This document shows, piece after piece, positions 14,761 to 21,981 of a stretch of DNA of 22,712 nt. Source of the DNA: Alphaproteobacteria bacterium UBA6544 (lineage in GTDB: Bacteria; Pseudomonadota; Alphaproteobacteria; UBA8366); NCBI GenBank assembly GCA_002434595.1, contig DJKK01000186.1:1-22712 (forward strand), in the 5' to 3' direction. Below the pieces are notes generated by a model. The model searched no databases, had not been told where the DNA came from, and saw only the letters and a program-made list of their open reading frames with translations. The translations under genes and the position numbers were made by a program. Positions within the stretch are counted from its first letter, which is position 1. Each line of letters opens with the position of its first letter.

Positions 14761-15243
14761 ATGGCGCATCTTTCGCCAAGCGACCTCAAGAGGAAGGCTC
14801 AAACCGTTCCTGGGCTGATCGGCCCATCAGAGCTTGGGTCGACGCTGATGCATGAGCATTTGCTATGGGATATACGGACGCCGAAGATGCAGGCGGATCC
14901 CAATCAAGGTCCGGAAATTGACCTCTGTAACTGCCGGCACGTCAATTATGGCTTGTTTGGCAAGGTGCCGCTCAACCTCGTCTTTTTTGACCGTGAAATT
15001 GCGACGAAAGAAGTCGCCGAGCGTTTGCACTGGATGCGCCGATTGATCGATCGCGGACACCTCGACCAGATCGCGATTTCGCACGATATATGTTACAAGT
15101 CGCGCTTCTCCAGCTTTGGTGGGCACGGCTATGCGCATATCTTCGAGGATGTTGTACCGTTGATGCGACGGTGCGGATTCTCGGAGGCGGAAATCGAGCG
15201 CATCACGGTCGAGACGCCGCGCCGGCTATTGGCCTTCGTTTAA
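14761..15243 (+). pseudogene. Phosphotriesterase-like amidohydrolase with a large in-frame internal deletion
   Basis: Only 160 residues, against about 340-350 usual for phosphotriesterase-related proteins, yet both ends are recognisable. The N-terminal part has LIGPSELGSTLMHEHLLWD with the metal-binding HxH (His31, His33). The C-terminal part has RHLDQI-like DRGHLDQIAISHDICYKSR with Asp109, FGGHGYAHIFEDVVPLMR and the closing TPRRLLAF. The join is near residue 85 (about 15015), where NLVFFDREIATKEV, a front-part sequence, passes into AERLHWMRRLI. The missing centre would carry the bridging carboxylated Lys or Glu and two metal-binding His, so the barrel cannot form and hydrolysis is not expected. 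The frame stays open and is translationally coupled to the gene before (no ribosome site; ATG 1 base after TAA). Confidence 0.75.
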
Positions 15244-15261
15244 TCGAGGCGGGAGGAGACC

Positions 15262-15864
15262 ATGGCGAGAACACAAGAGCTGCAAACCTTTCTCGACGCA
15301 ACGCGCGATGCGTTCGCCGCGTCGGGCGCGACAGCCGAAGCGCTTGCCATGGCGGACAAGGTGTTTGGCGCCGCGGACGCGACGCCCGGCGAGGCGGCCG
15401 CACCCGAGGCCGTTGAAATGCCGGCCTGCGAGCATCTCCAGGATGCTCTCGACCGAGCACGAGGCGAAGGTGGACATGTCGGCGCGCTCGCGGATGCCAT
15501 CGCCGGAATTGCCCCGCGTCTGATGTGGGTGTTGCGTCCGAACGGCCAAAATGACGATGCGACTTTCAAAGCACGCCATGCGAACGCGGTCGTCGTCGGT
15601 GAGGGTGGCCTTGAAGCACGCGACGATATCCGGATCGGTATGAGCCTGTTGGCGCCGGATACCCGTTACCCAGATCATCGGCATCCACCTGAAGAGATTT
15701 ACACAGTAATATCTCCCGGCGAGTGGAAGCAGCATGCTGACGGTAAGTTTCACGCCCCCGGTGTTGGTGGGTTTGTGCACAACGTCCCGAGCATCATCCA
15801 TGGTATGCAGTCGACGAATGTACCGCTCCTCGCGGTCTGGAGCCTTTGGATGGGAGTTGATTGA
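15262..15864 (+). CDS. dddQ: DddQ-like cupin, putative DMSP lyase
   Basis: A 200-residue protein, the size of DddQ. Cytosolic DMSP lyases of this cupin family (Pfam DMSP_lyase) cleave dimethylsulfoniopropionate to dimethyl sulfide and acrylate. The metal-site motif is YPDHRHPPEEIYTVISPGEW, with Tyr136, His139, His141, Glu145 and Tyr147, and a later His180 (HNVPSIIHGM). The spacing Y-x2-H-x-H-x3-E-x-Y agrees with the residues Tyr120, His123, His125, Glu129 and Tyr131 that I recall for Ruegeria lacuscaerulensis DddQ. PLLAVWSLWMG near the end is also family-like. The first 80 residues are helical and Ala-rich. GGGAGGAG lies 5 bases before the ATG, so it is well expressed relative to the coupled genes. 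The operon has no gene for acrylate use that I can recognise. DMSP as substrate is inferred from family only. Confidence 0.8.
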   Translation: MARTQELQTFLDATRDAFAASGATAEALAMADKVFGAADATPGEAAAPEAVEMPACEHLQDALDRARGEGGHVGALADAIAGIAPRLMWVLRPNGQNDDATFKARHANAVVVGEGGLEARDDIRIGMSLLAPDTRYPDHRHPPEEIYTVISPGEWKQHADGKFHAPGVGGFVHNVPSIIHGMQSTNVPLLAVWSLWMGVD

Positions 15865-16748
15865 TGAGCCTTTCTGCACCGAACGATTCGCGGGTCACAC
15901 ACCATTATGCCGATGTCGGCGAAGTGCTATTGCACTACGTGACCGCCGGGGAGGGGCCGCCTGTTGTCTTGATCCACGGTTACCCGCAGACGTGGTGGGA
16001 ATGGCGGCACCAGATCCCTGTATTAGCCGAGAAGTACACCGTCATAGCACCGGACATGCGGGGACTTGGCGACAGTTCGCGTCCCGCAACCGGGTATGAC
16101 AAGAAGACCATCGCCAACGATATCTGGCAGGTCGTGAACGGTACGCTTGGCCATGAGAGCTTTTACCTCGTGGGGCACGATTGGGGCGGGCCGACGGCCT
16201 ACGCTTTGGCCGCTGCGCACCCGGACGCTGTAAAACGACTGGTCATCATCGACGTTCCAATTCCCGGTTGTGGTGGCGACTTCTCACAAGGTGGGTGGCG
16301 TTGGCATCACCAATTCCACATGACGCTCGATTTGCCGGAAGCACTCACGGCCGGGCGCGAGGATATCTACCTTGCCTGGTTCTATCGCACCTTCGCCTTC
16401 CGGCCAGATGCCGTCGATGCGGAGGACCTCGCCGAATACGTCCGCACCTATTCCCAGCCCGGCGCGATGCGGGCCGGCTTCAATCTCTATCGCGCCGCGG
16501 CGCAGGATGTGGCCGATAATCAGGCGAACATCGCGCGCCAGAAGCTTCCTATGCCGGTGCTCACGGTTTCGGGGGGCACGAGCTATCCGCATGGCAGGGG
16601 ACGTGGGCCGGAGACCGAGAATTCCCTCCGCCGGGTTGCGGTCGACGTTCGTGGGGAAGTCGTCCCGGACTGCGGCCATTTCGTGCCGGAAGAAGCACCC
16701 GATTTCCTGAACGAGCGGTTGCTCGCATTCTTCGGGGAAGATGAGTAG
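15864..16748 (+). CDS. Alpha/beta hydrolase with Asp nucleophile (epoxide hydrolase/haloacetate dehalogenase-like)
   Basis: A 294-residue protein. HGYPQ at residues 38-42 is the oxyanion-side motif of epoxide hydrolases, and the nucleophile elbow GHDWGG places Asp106, not Ser, at the catalytic position, as in epoxide hydrolases and fluoroacetate dehalogenases. His272 in CGHFVPEEAP is the general base. A lid with WFYRTFAF lies at 172-179. The acid residue is not obvious to me. The reaction is likely ring opening of an epoxide or removal of a halogen by an ester intermediate. The start is the ATG at 15864, whose A is the last base of the DddQ-like stop (TGATG), a tightly coupled pair; a TTG one codon earlier is less likely. 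It ends in TAG and overlaps the acyl-CoA dehydrogenase start by 8 bp. Confidence 0.9.
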   Translation: MSLSAPNDSRVTHHYADVGEVLLHYVTAGEGPPVVLIHGYPQTWWEWRHQIPVLAEKYTVIAPDMRGLGDSSRPATGYDKKTIANDIWQVVNGTLGHESFYLVGHDWGGPTAYALAAAHPDAVKRLVIIDVPIPGCGGDFSQGGWRWHHQFHMTLDLPEALTAGREDIYLAWFYRTFAFRPDAVDAEDLAEYVRTYSQPGAMRAGFNLYRAAAQDVADNQANIARQKLPMPVLTVSGGTSYPHGRGRGPETENSLRRVAVDVRGEVVPDCGHFVPEEAPDFLNERLLAFFGEDE

Positions 16749-17094
16749 CGCTCAAATAGATGCCGGACTGTCGGCTGTCGTTTCCAACGGCGCGGCGCAT
16801 GATCCCTTGCCGCAGCGGTGGTGCTCATCGACGATATCGCCGCGGCGGCGGACGAAATCGAGGAAAAACGGTGGATTCCGCCGAAGCTTTTCAGCCAACT
16901 ACATGAAGCGCGTCTCTGCCGCATGCTTCTACCGCGTCGCTTCGGCGGCGATGAGATCGATTCAGGCCGCTACCTGCGTGTAATCGAGATCGTGGCGCGC
17001 GCCGACGCCTCGGTTGCCTGGAATCTTTTCGTTGCCAATAGCGCCGCATTGCTGGCGGTGCATCTTGAGCCGGCGACAAAGCAGACGATTTTCG
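16741..17094 (+). pseudogene. Acyl-CoA dehydrogenase-like gene, 5' fragment with frameshift
   Basis: The start ATGAGTAG overlaps the end of the hydrolase gene by 8 bp, an operon-style coupling. The first frame gives MSSAQIDAGLSAVVSNGAAH then leaves family sequence near 16818; the next frame resumes with LIDDIAAAADEIEEKRWIPP, LFSQLHEARLCRMLLPRRFG, DSGRYLRVIEIVARADASVA and WNLFVANSAALLAVHLEPAT. This is the N-terminal helical domain of the acyl-CoA dehydrogenase/HpaB-like flavoprotein family, of which about 115 residues out of roughly 390 remain. It stops being homologous at IFGPA (about 17095), where the sequence becomes the antisense of an aminotransferase gene. The FAD-binding middle and C-terminal domains are absent, so it cannot be active. 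Confidence 0.85.
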
Positions 17095-17102
17095 GGCCGG
17101 CC
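17095..17102. other. rearrangement junction at GGCCGGCC
   Basis: The point where the acyl-CoA dehydrogenase fragment (plus) and the aminotransferase fragment (minus) meet. The 8-bp palindrome can belong to both: it codes for GPA of IFGPA on the plus strand and AG of DALAG on the minus strand, where the intact family would continue with Leu or similar. This is what a join at short shared sequence would leave. Confidence 0.55.
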
Positions 17103-17281
17103 AGCGCGTCGATGTACTTGTCGCCATCAATATCCTTGACCATGATCCCCTTGCCCTCGACAAGGATCTTCTTCCCCGTGTCGTTGGCGAGGGCATGAAA
17201 GGCTGAGCCGTGCATCAGGATATGATCGATGCCGGCCTGTTTCGTGGCTTCCTGGTCGGACATTGATTTTGGGTCGACCAT
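17098..17281 (-). pseudogene. Class III aminotransferase, 5' fragment
   Basis: About 61 codons from ATG at 17279-17281, with AAGGGG about 8 bases before it. The N-terminus QAGIDHILMHGSAFHAL, then ILVEGKGIMVKDIDGDKYID and ALAG, is the front of PLP-dependent omega-transaminases, which normally continue for about 400 more residues. After ALAG the frame passes into the reverse of the acyl-CoA dehydrogenase fragment and loses all likeness. The cofactor Lys and the whole PLP domain are missing. It follows the dimethylformamidase homologue by 26 bp on the same strand, so it was probably the second gene of that operon. The start signals look intact, so the loss was by truncation, not by decay. Confidence 0.82.
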
Positions 17282-17307
17282 ATCGATGTCCCCTTATGCG
17301 CCCGGAG

Positions 17308-19473
17308 CTAAGCGGTGAATCGCCGAACGACGTTCTCAATTATGCGCGAGATGTTGTTGTCATAGTTGTTATGCGACAATGAACCGCAGAACGTTATCGA
17401 GCCAACGGAAAATACGGCGCCTCCGCCCGGACAGTCGAAATAGATCATATCGGCACGGATCAGGTCTTCGTAGCTCTCGCCGCTGATCGTCGTGTCATTG
17501 GTGAGCATTTCCTCGGGCACCAACTGGAAATGGCTTTGCGGGGCTTCCGAGGTCGCAAGGATTATTGCATTCGGCGGCGTGCCTAGGCGGACATCCGCCC
17601 GGTCGAGTTCGAAGCCGGCGGCACCGCCGCCCGATAGTCCAAAATCACCGATGATCCTATCCGTGACACCTTCGAATATCCAATTCGTTTCTGGTCGGTC
17701 AGACCCCGGCATGCGTCGGTAATAGGTTCCCTGGAACTTGCCTTGAGAAGAGAAACCGAGACCGCAGAGCTGTTGTGGTGGACGCCCGTTCCGCCGCCAG
17801 AGACCGCCATATTCACCGTCGAACGCGTTGTAGTATTCCCCGGGCTCGGCGGCCCAAGCCCGGATACCATCCTCGCCACGGCGTATCTCGATAATGCCGT
17901 CTTTTTCCGAGTGGAGGGCAACACGCCAATAAAAGCCGTTGCCGCCGAGATACATTAGGTTACCACCGGTGTCCCGATATTCGGTCAGCGCATCGAGCGT
18001 GTTGGCAGTGTGGTACTCCGGATGGCTTCCGGTCAGAACCACCTTGTAGGGATTGAGCAACTCGGTGCCTTCGTGATGCAATTCCCAGTCGGTCACAAGG
18101 TCGTAGGGGATGCCTTTCGATTCCAGCCAGTCGATAATGTGGGTGTCGGCCGGCAAATGCCGCAATCCGGAGCCGTGTTCGTCATAAATAGGAAAGTATC
18201 CCGGCCGCGCATTGAGCATCGGGCGGTGCCAACTGACATTGCAGATGCCGGACCCATCCGTATGGAAGTTGTAGGTCGAGAGCCCGAATTCCCGATGCTG
18301 GATGGGGTTGTAGGGAAAGGCACCCCATTCCTTTGCACGACGGGTCCAGTCGTCATCGAAGTCGCGGCGGGCTTGATTGCCGTAAATCGTATAGGTGAAG
18401 GTGGGAATGAGCAGGCAGACGTCCGCGGTCTGTGTTCCTTTAGGCGGGCAAATGACAAAGGGAAGTGCTTCCCAGTTGTCGCCTGATTGAAGCCGGGCGG
18501 CATAGAGGCCGGTTGGAAGGTCACTTGGGACGGTAAACTCGAAATCAGTCCGCCAGTTACAATCCTCAATATCGTCTTCGTGGAAATGGATGGCCCCGTA
18601 AGTCTCGGGCGCGTGCTGCCATTGCATTTCCTCGCCTCGCCAGTTGGATCCGGTCATAGCACGGGCCGGCGCATTGACGACATGCCCATGCAGACCGAGC
18701 GGGCCTGCGTCGACAATGCGCGTCGATTTTATGGCGTTTGAAAAATCCCAGTGCGCCAGCAAGTTGGCGTCGCTTTTGGTCGGGTCGATTGCCGCGCTGT
18801 GAATTTTGGGTGCTTCGATCTTGCCATTGAAATGCCCGCTTGGAGGCTCCTGGCCCAAGGCGCCGATCAGAACCGGGACGTCGGATGCGAGCGCAACCGT
18901 ATCCGCCTTTGCCGTCTCGCGTACCGCGGTACCGTTGATACTATGCTGGCCAATGACTATATCGCCGGAATCGGCATTGACGCTGGCCCAAACCCGGTAC
19001 CACTGCCGCTCAAGGAGCGGTGTCCCAGTCGACAGCCGGAGAGGCTCCGCATTGCCTCGTCCGACGAGAAGTTCGGCGCCGTTTGGCCCGACCATCACAG
19101 CCATACCGCTGCCGGTGTCGGGGTCGAAGCGCCCAATGATGGTTTGCCCTTCGTTCTTTAATCGCGTCGGCCAAATGGTCGCAGAGAAGGTCAGGGTGTC
19201 GATCCCGTCGAAGGCGCTCCCCGGAATGACTCGGACATAGGATCCCAGATGCACGTCTTGTGCACGGGACGGGTACGATCCCGTGAATGCTGACGGGATT
19301 TCGGTCTCCCGAATTCCGGGGCCTGCCGGGTTCGGGTCCCCGCAGGTGATGCGGACCAGTTTTGCTTCGTAGGGGTCAGGTAAAGTGCAGGAGACCTTGA
19401 AGGCGATTGTCTCACCAGGTCGGACGGAGAGCTTATCGCTATAGCCAATCAGAGGAATGGTGCTGGCCGTCAT
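17308..19473 (-). CDS. N,N-dimethylformamidase large-subunit homologue
   Basis: A 721-residue protein with the layout of the DmfA2/N,N-dimethylformamidase beta-subunit family. There is an N-terminal beta domain (IGYSDKLSVRPGETIAFKV), a LamG-like jelly roll near residues 90-245 (GIDTLTFSATIWPT and HFNGKIEAPKIHS), then a catalytic region with LLIPTFTYTIYGN (355-366), STYNFH (399-404), GYFPIYDEHGSG (425-436) and TGSHPEYHT (481-489). His484 and Glu486 in HPE match the His519/Glu521 iron ligands that I recall for dimethylformamidase; Tyr401 is a candidate for the tyrosine ligand. The known enzyme hydrolyses dimethylformamide to dimethylamine and formate with mononuclear Fe(III) and needs a small subunit of about 130 residues; I see no such gene here. 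ATG is at 19471-19473 with weak ribosome-site sequence. The physiological amide is unknown. Confidence 0.85.
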   Translation of the reverse strand: MTASTIPLIGYSDKLSVRPGETIAFKVSCTLPDPYEAKLVRITCGDPNPAGPGIRETEIPSAFTGSYPSRAQDVHLGSYVRVIPGSAFDGIDTLTFSATIWPTRLKNEGQTIIGRFDPDTGSGMAVMVGPNGAELLVGRGNAEPLRLSTGTPLLERQWYRVWASVNADSGDIVIGQHSINGTAVRETAKADTVALASDVPVLIGALGQEPPSGHFNGKIEAPKIHSAAIDPTKSDANLLAHWDFSNAIKSTRIVDAGPLGLHGHVVNAPARAMTGSNWRGEEMQWQHAPETYGAIHFHEDDIEDCNWRTDFEFTVPSDLPTGLYAARLQSGDNWEALPFVICPPKGTQTADVCLLIPTFTYTIYGNQARRDFDDDWTRRAKEWGAFPYNPIQHREFGLSTYNFHTDGSGICNVSWHRPMLNARPGYFPIYDEHGSGLRHLPADTHIIDWLESKGIPYDLVTDWELHHEGTELLNPYKVVLTGSHPEYHTANTLDALTEYRDTGGNLMYLGGNGFYWRVALHSEKDGIIEIRRGEDGIRAWAAEPGEYYNAFDGEYGGLWRRNGRPPQQLCGLGFSSQGKFQGTYYRRMPGSDRPETNWIFEGVTDRIIGDFGLSGGGAAGFELDRADVRLGTPPNAIILATSEAPQSHFQLVPEEMLTNDTTISGESYEDLIRADMIYFDCPGGGAVFSVGSITFCGSLSHNNYDNNISRIIENVVRRFTA

Positions 19474-19556
19474 ATCTTTGCCGATTCATTTGTTCGCTGT
19501 GTTACTTCAATTAGGTTACTGTAAAGACAATGTCGACGAAGCTTGGAGGAAGTGTC

Positions 19557-20873
19557 ATGACGCAATCGTCGGAAGAACTGTTTCAACAGGCCCGTGAACG
19601 TTTGGCGGGCGGTGTGTCCCACGAAAGTCGCTTCAAGGGACCGCACCCGAAATACATCGAGCGCGCCGAAGGGTCGCGGAAATGGGAAGTCGACGGCAAG
19701 GAATACATCGACTACGCCATGGGCAGCGCATCGCTCTTGTTGGGTCATGCCCATCCCAAGGTGGTGGCAGCACTGACCGAACAGGCGACAAAAGGTACAT
19801 TCTTCGCGGATTGCCATCCCTTGGAAATCGAATGGGCGGGGTTGATCCAGGAACTGATACCCTCGGCTGAACGGGTGCGCTTCGTCAGTTCGGGAACCGA
19901 GGCGACCATGCTGGCGATCCGCATTGGCCGCGGCTATTCCGGGAAGCACAAAATTCTGCGCTTCGAGGGCCACTACCATGGCTGGCATGAATTCGTCGAT
20001 CTTGGAATGAATGCGCCCTACGACAAACCGACTTCGCTCGGTATCCTGCCAGGCACAGTCGAGGCGACGGTCGTTGTCAAACCGGAGCCGGCGGCGGTCG
20101 AAGCGGCACTTGCGGCCGATGAAGAGATTGGCACGATCATCTGCGAGGTGTCGGGCGCGAACTATGGCAGCGTCCCTTTGCCTGAAGGGTTCCTGCCGGA
20201 GCTTCGGCGTCTTGCCGATGCGCATAACGCGGTTCTGGTTTTCGACGAGGTTATCACCGGGTTCCGCTGGAGTCCGGGCGGGCGGCAGGCCCGTGACGGG
20301 GTTACACCCGACCTAACATCGATGGCCAAGATCGTCACCGGCGGTATGCCGGGCGGTGCCGTCGGTGGCCGTGAAGATTTCATGCGTTTGCTCGACCCGC
20401 AGGTCGAATTCAGAGGGAGGACGCCCGGGGTTACCCATAAGGGTACGTTTAACGGAAATCCGTTGGTTGCGGCGAGCGGCGTCGCCGCACTCTCCGAGAT
20501 CAAGACGGGAGAGCCCAACAAGCTTGCGGACCACGCCGCCGAGCGCTTGCGGACCGGCATGCGTGAGGTCATTCAGCAGCATCAGGTCGCGGGCGCTGTG
20601 TACGGCGAATCATCAACCTTCCATTTGTATCTTGGTGATGACGCGGCCGACGGTTCTGTGGAAAATCTTGGAGCAGAAAAGATTCGCGGCATACCAAAGC
20701 CCGTCATAAATGCAATGCAGAGCGGGTTGAGAAAGCGTGGGGTGGACCTGATGTCCCACATGAGCGGTATCACCTCAATGGCGCACACGGATGCTGATAT
20801 CGACGAGACCTTAAACGCCTTCGAGGACACGGTGCAGGAGATGATCGCGGACGGCCACATTGGCGGCCACTGA
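19557..20873 (+). CDS. Class III aminotransferase, glutamate-1-semialdehyde aminomutase-like
   Basis: A 438-residue PLP enzyme. I chose the ATG at 19557, with GGAGGA 7 bases before it; an in-frame ATG at 19530 would put the ribosome site inside the gene. Landmarks: LFQQARERLAGGVSHESRF (near the N-terminus, as in GSA aminomutases), FVSSGTEATMLAIR (109-122) for phosphate binding, the PLP-nitrogen Asp230 in LVFDEVITGFRW, and the Schiff-base Lys258 in SMAKIVTGGMPGGAVGG. All are intact. The chemistry may be amino transfer or the GSA aminomutase reaction; many catabolic relatives look like this, and the neighbours do not suggest tetrapyrrole synthesis. It is divergent from the dimethylformamidase homologue (83 bp) and precedes the YdjM-type gene by 7 bp. 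Confidence 0.9.
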   Translation: MTQSSEELFQQARERLAGGVSHESRFKGPHPKYIERAEGSRKWEVDGKEYIDYAMGSASLLLGHAHPKVVAALTEQATKGTFFADCHPLEIEWAGLIQELIPSAERVRFVSSGTEATMLAIRIGRGYSGKHKILRFEGHYHGWHEFVDLGMNAPYDKPTSLGILPGTVEATVVVKPEPAAVEAALAADEEIGTIICEVSGANYGSVPLPEGFLPELRRLADAHNAVLVFDEVITGFRWSPGGRQARDGVTPDLTSMAKIVTGGMPGGAVGGREDFMRLLDPQVEFRGRTPGVTHKGTFNGNPLVAASGVAALSEIKTGEPNKLADHAAERLRTGMREVIQQHQVAGAVYGESSTFHLYLGDDAADGSVENLGAEKIRGIPKPVINAMQSGLRKRGVDLMSHMSGITSMAHTDADIDETLNAFEDTVQEMIADGHIGGH

Positions 20874-20880
20874 CCGCTGA

Positions 20881-21981
20881 ATGGATTCTGTCACACAGTT
20901 CACACTTGGCGCGGTTATTGGGACGGTGGTGCTTGGTCGGCGCCTCGGCGTTCGGCGCGCCGCGATTACGGGTGGTATTCTCGGGACGCTGCCGGATCTC
21001 GACGTCTATCTGCCCGCCGATGACCCGATTGAAAGCTTCGTTGGTCATCGAGGCTGGAGCCATTCGCTGATCGTTCATGCTGTGGTGACACCGCTTATCG
21101 CAGAGGGGCTGGTGCGGATGTTTGCCGCGTTGCGTCAGGCTCGATACCTAACCTGGCTGGCCGTCATGCTGTGCCTCGCGACTCACGCCCTGATTGATGC
21201 GATGACGGTGTACGGAACGCGTCTGTTCTGGCCTGTCTGGCCCGAACCGCTGGGTGCTGGTTCCATTTTCATTATCGATCCTCTCTTTACCTTGCCATTG
21301 CTGGTGACAATGCTGTGGGCCTTCTGCCGGCGTGAATGGTCACCCCGGTTCGGGAAGGTGCTTACCGTCAGTCTCGTCATTTCGACGGCTTATCTGGGTT
21401 GGACGCTCATTGGTCAGCGGATCGCCGAGGTGCGCGGGGTCGATTTTTTGGCTGCGCGCGGTATTGAACCGGAACGTTTGCTTGCAGGACCGACGCCCCT
21501 CAATTCTCTGTTTTGGCGGGTCATCGCGGTTGATGGGCCCGACTATTATCACGTCTATGTACCGATTGTGGGAGATGCAGCGTCGGTGATGGCGTATCGT
21601 CACGCACGTTGGGAATCAGGTCTCATCTGTTGGGCGAAGCGCGCTACCTTGGGCGACGGTCTCGCCGGGGTCATCGCCCGGTTCTCCGATGGGTTCTATC
21701 AGGTGACTTCGCACGGTGAAGCCGTGTTGGTCTCCGACCTTCGGATGGGTATTTATCCGGATTATGTCTATCAGTTCGCCGTCGCGGCGCGTGAAGGCGA
21801 CAAGATCGTCGAGAAATCACCAAGTCGCGTACGGGGCGAGCGACGGCAGATCGGTGACTTGGAATGGCTTGCCGCCGGCGTGCGCGGCGCCAAGGCTGTC
21901 CGACCGGCCGAAGCCGGTCATATTCTGACGGATCCTCCGGCGAATCTCGCTACTGCGGACAGGCAAACAAATGCGTGTTGA
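20881..21981 (+). CDS. YdjM-type inner-membrane metal-dependent hydrolase-like protein
   Basis: A 366-residue protein with the conserved front of the YdjM/LexA-binding membrane metal-dependent hydrolase family: MDSVTQFTLGAVIG, GTLPDLD (Asp39, Asp41), HRGWSHSL (His56, His61), and LATHALIDAMTVYGTRL (His102, Asp106), followed by FIIDPLFTLPLL. These His and Asp residues may bind a metal. Several hydrophobic segments lie in the first 190 residues (about 7-20, 62-80, 90-105, 125-145, 160-175), and a soluble C-terminal part follows. Members are common but their substrates are not established, so no reaction is given. It follows the aminotransferase by 7 bp and overlaps the lipoprotein gene by 11 bp, so all three are probably one transcript. 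Confidence 0.85.
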   Translation: MDSVTQFTLGAVIGTVVLGRRLGVRRAAITGGILGTLPDLDVYLPADDPIESFVGHRGWSHSLIVHAVVTPLIAEGLVRMFAALRQARYLTWLAVMLCLATHALIDAMTVYGTRLFWPVWPEPLGAGSIFIIDPLFTLPLLVTMLWAFCRREWSPRFGKVLTVSLVISTAYLGWTLIGQRIAEVRGVDFLAARGIEPERLLAGPTPLNSLFWRVIAVDGPDYYHVYVPIVGDAASVMAYRHARWESGLICWAKRATLGDGLAGVIARFSDGFYQVTSHGEAVLVSDLRMGIYPDYVYQFAVAAREGDKIVEKSPSRVRGERRQIGDLEWLAAGVRGAKAVRPAEAGHILTDPPANLATADRQTNAC

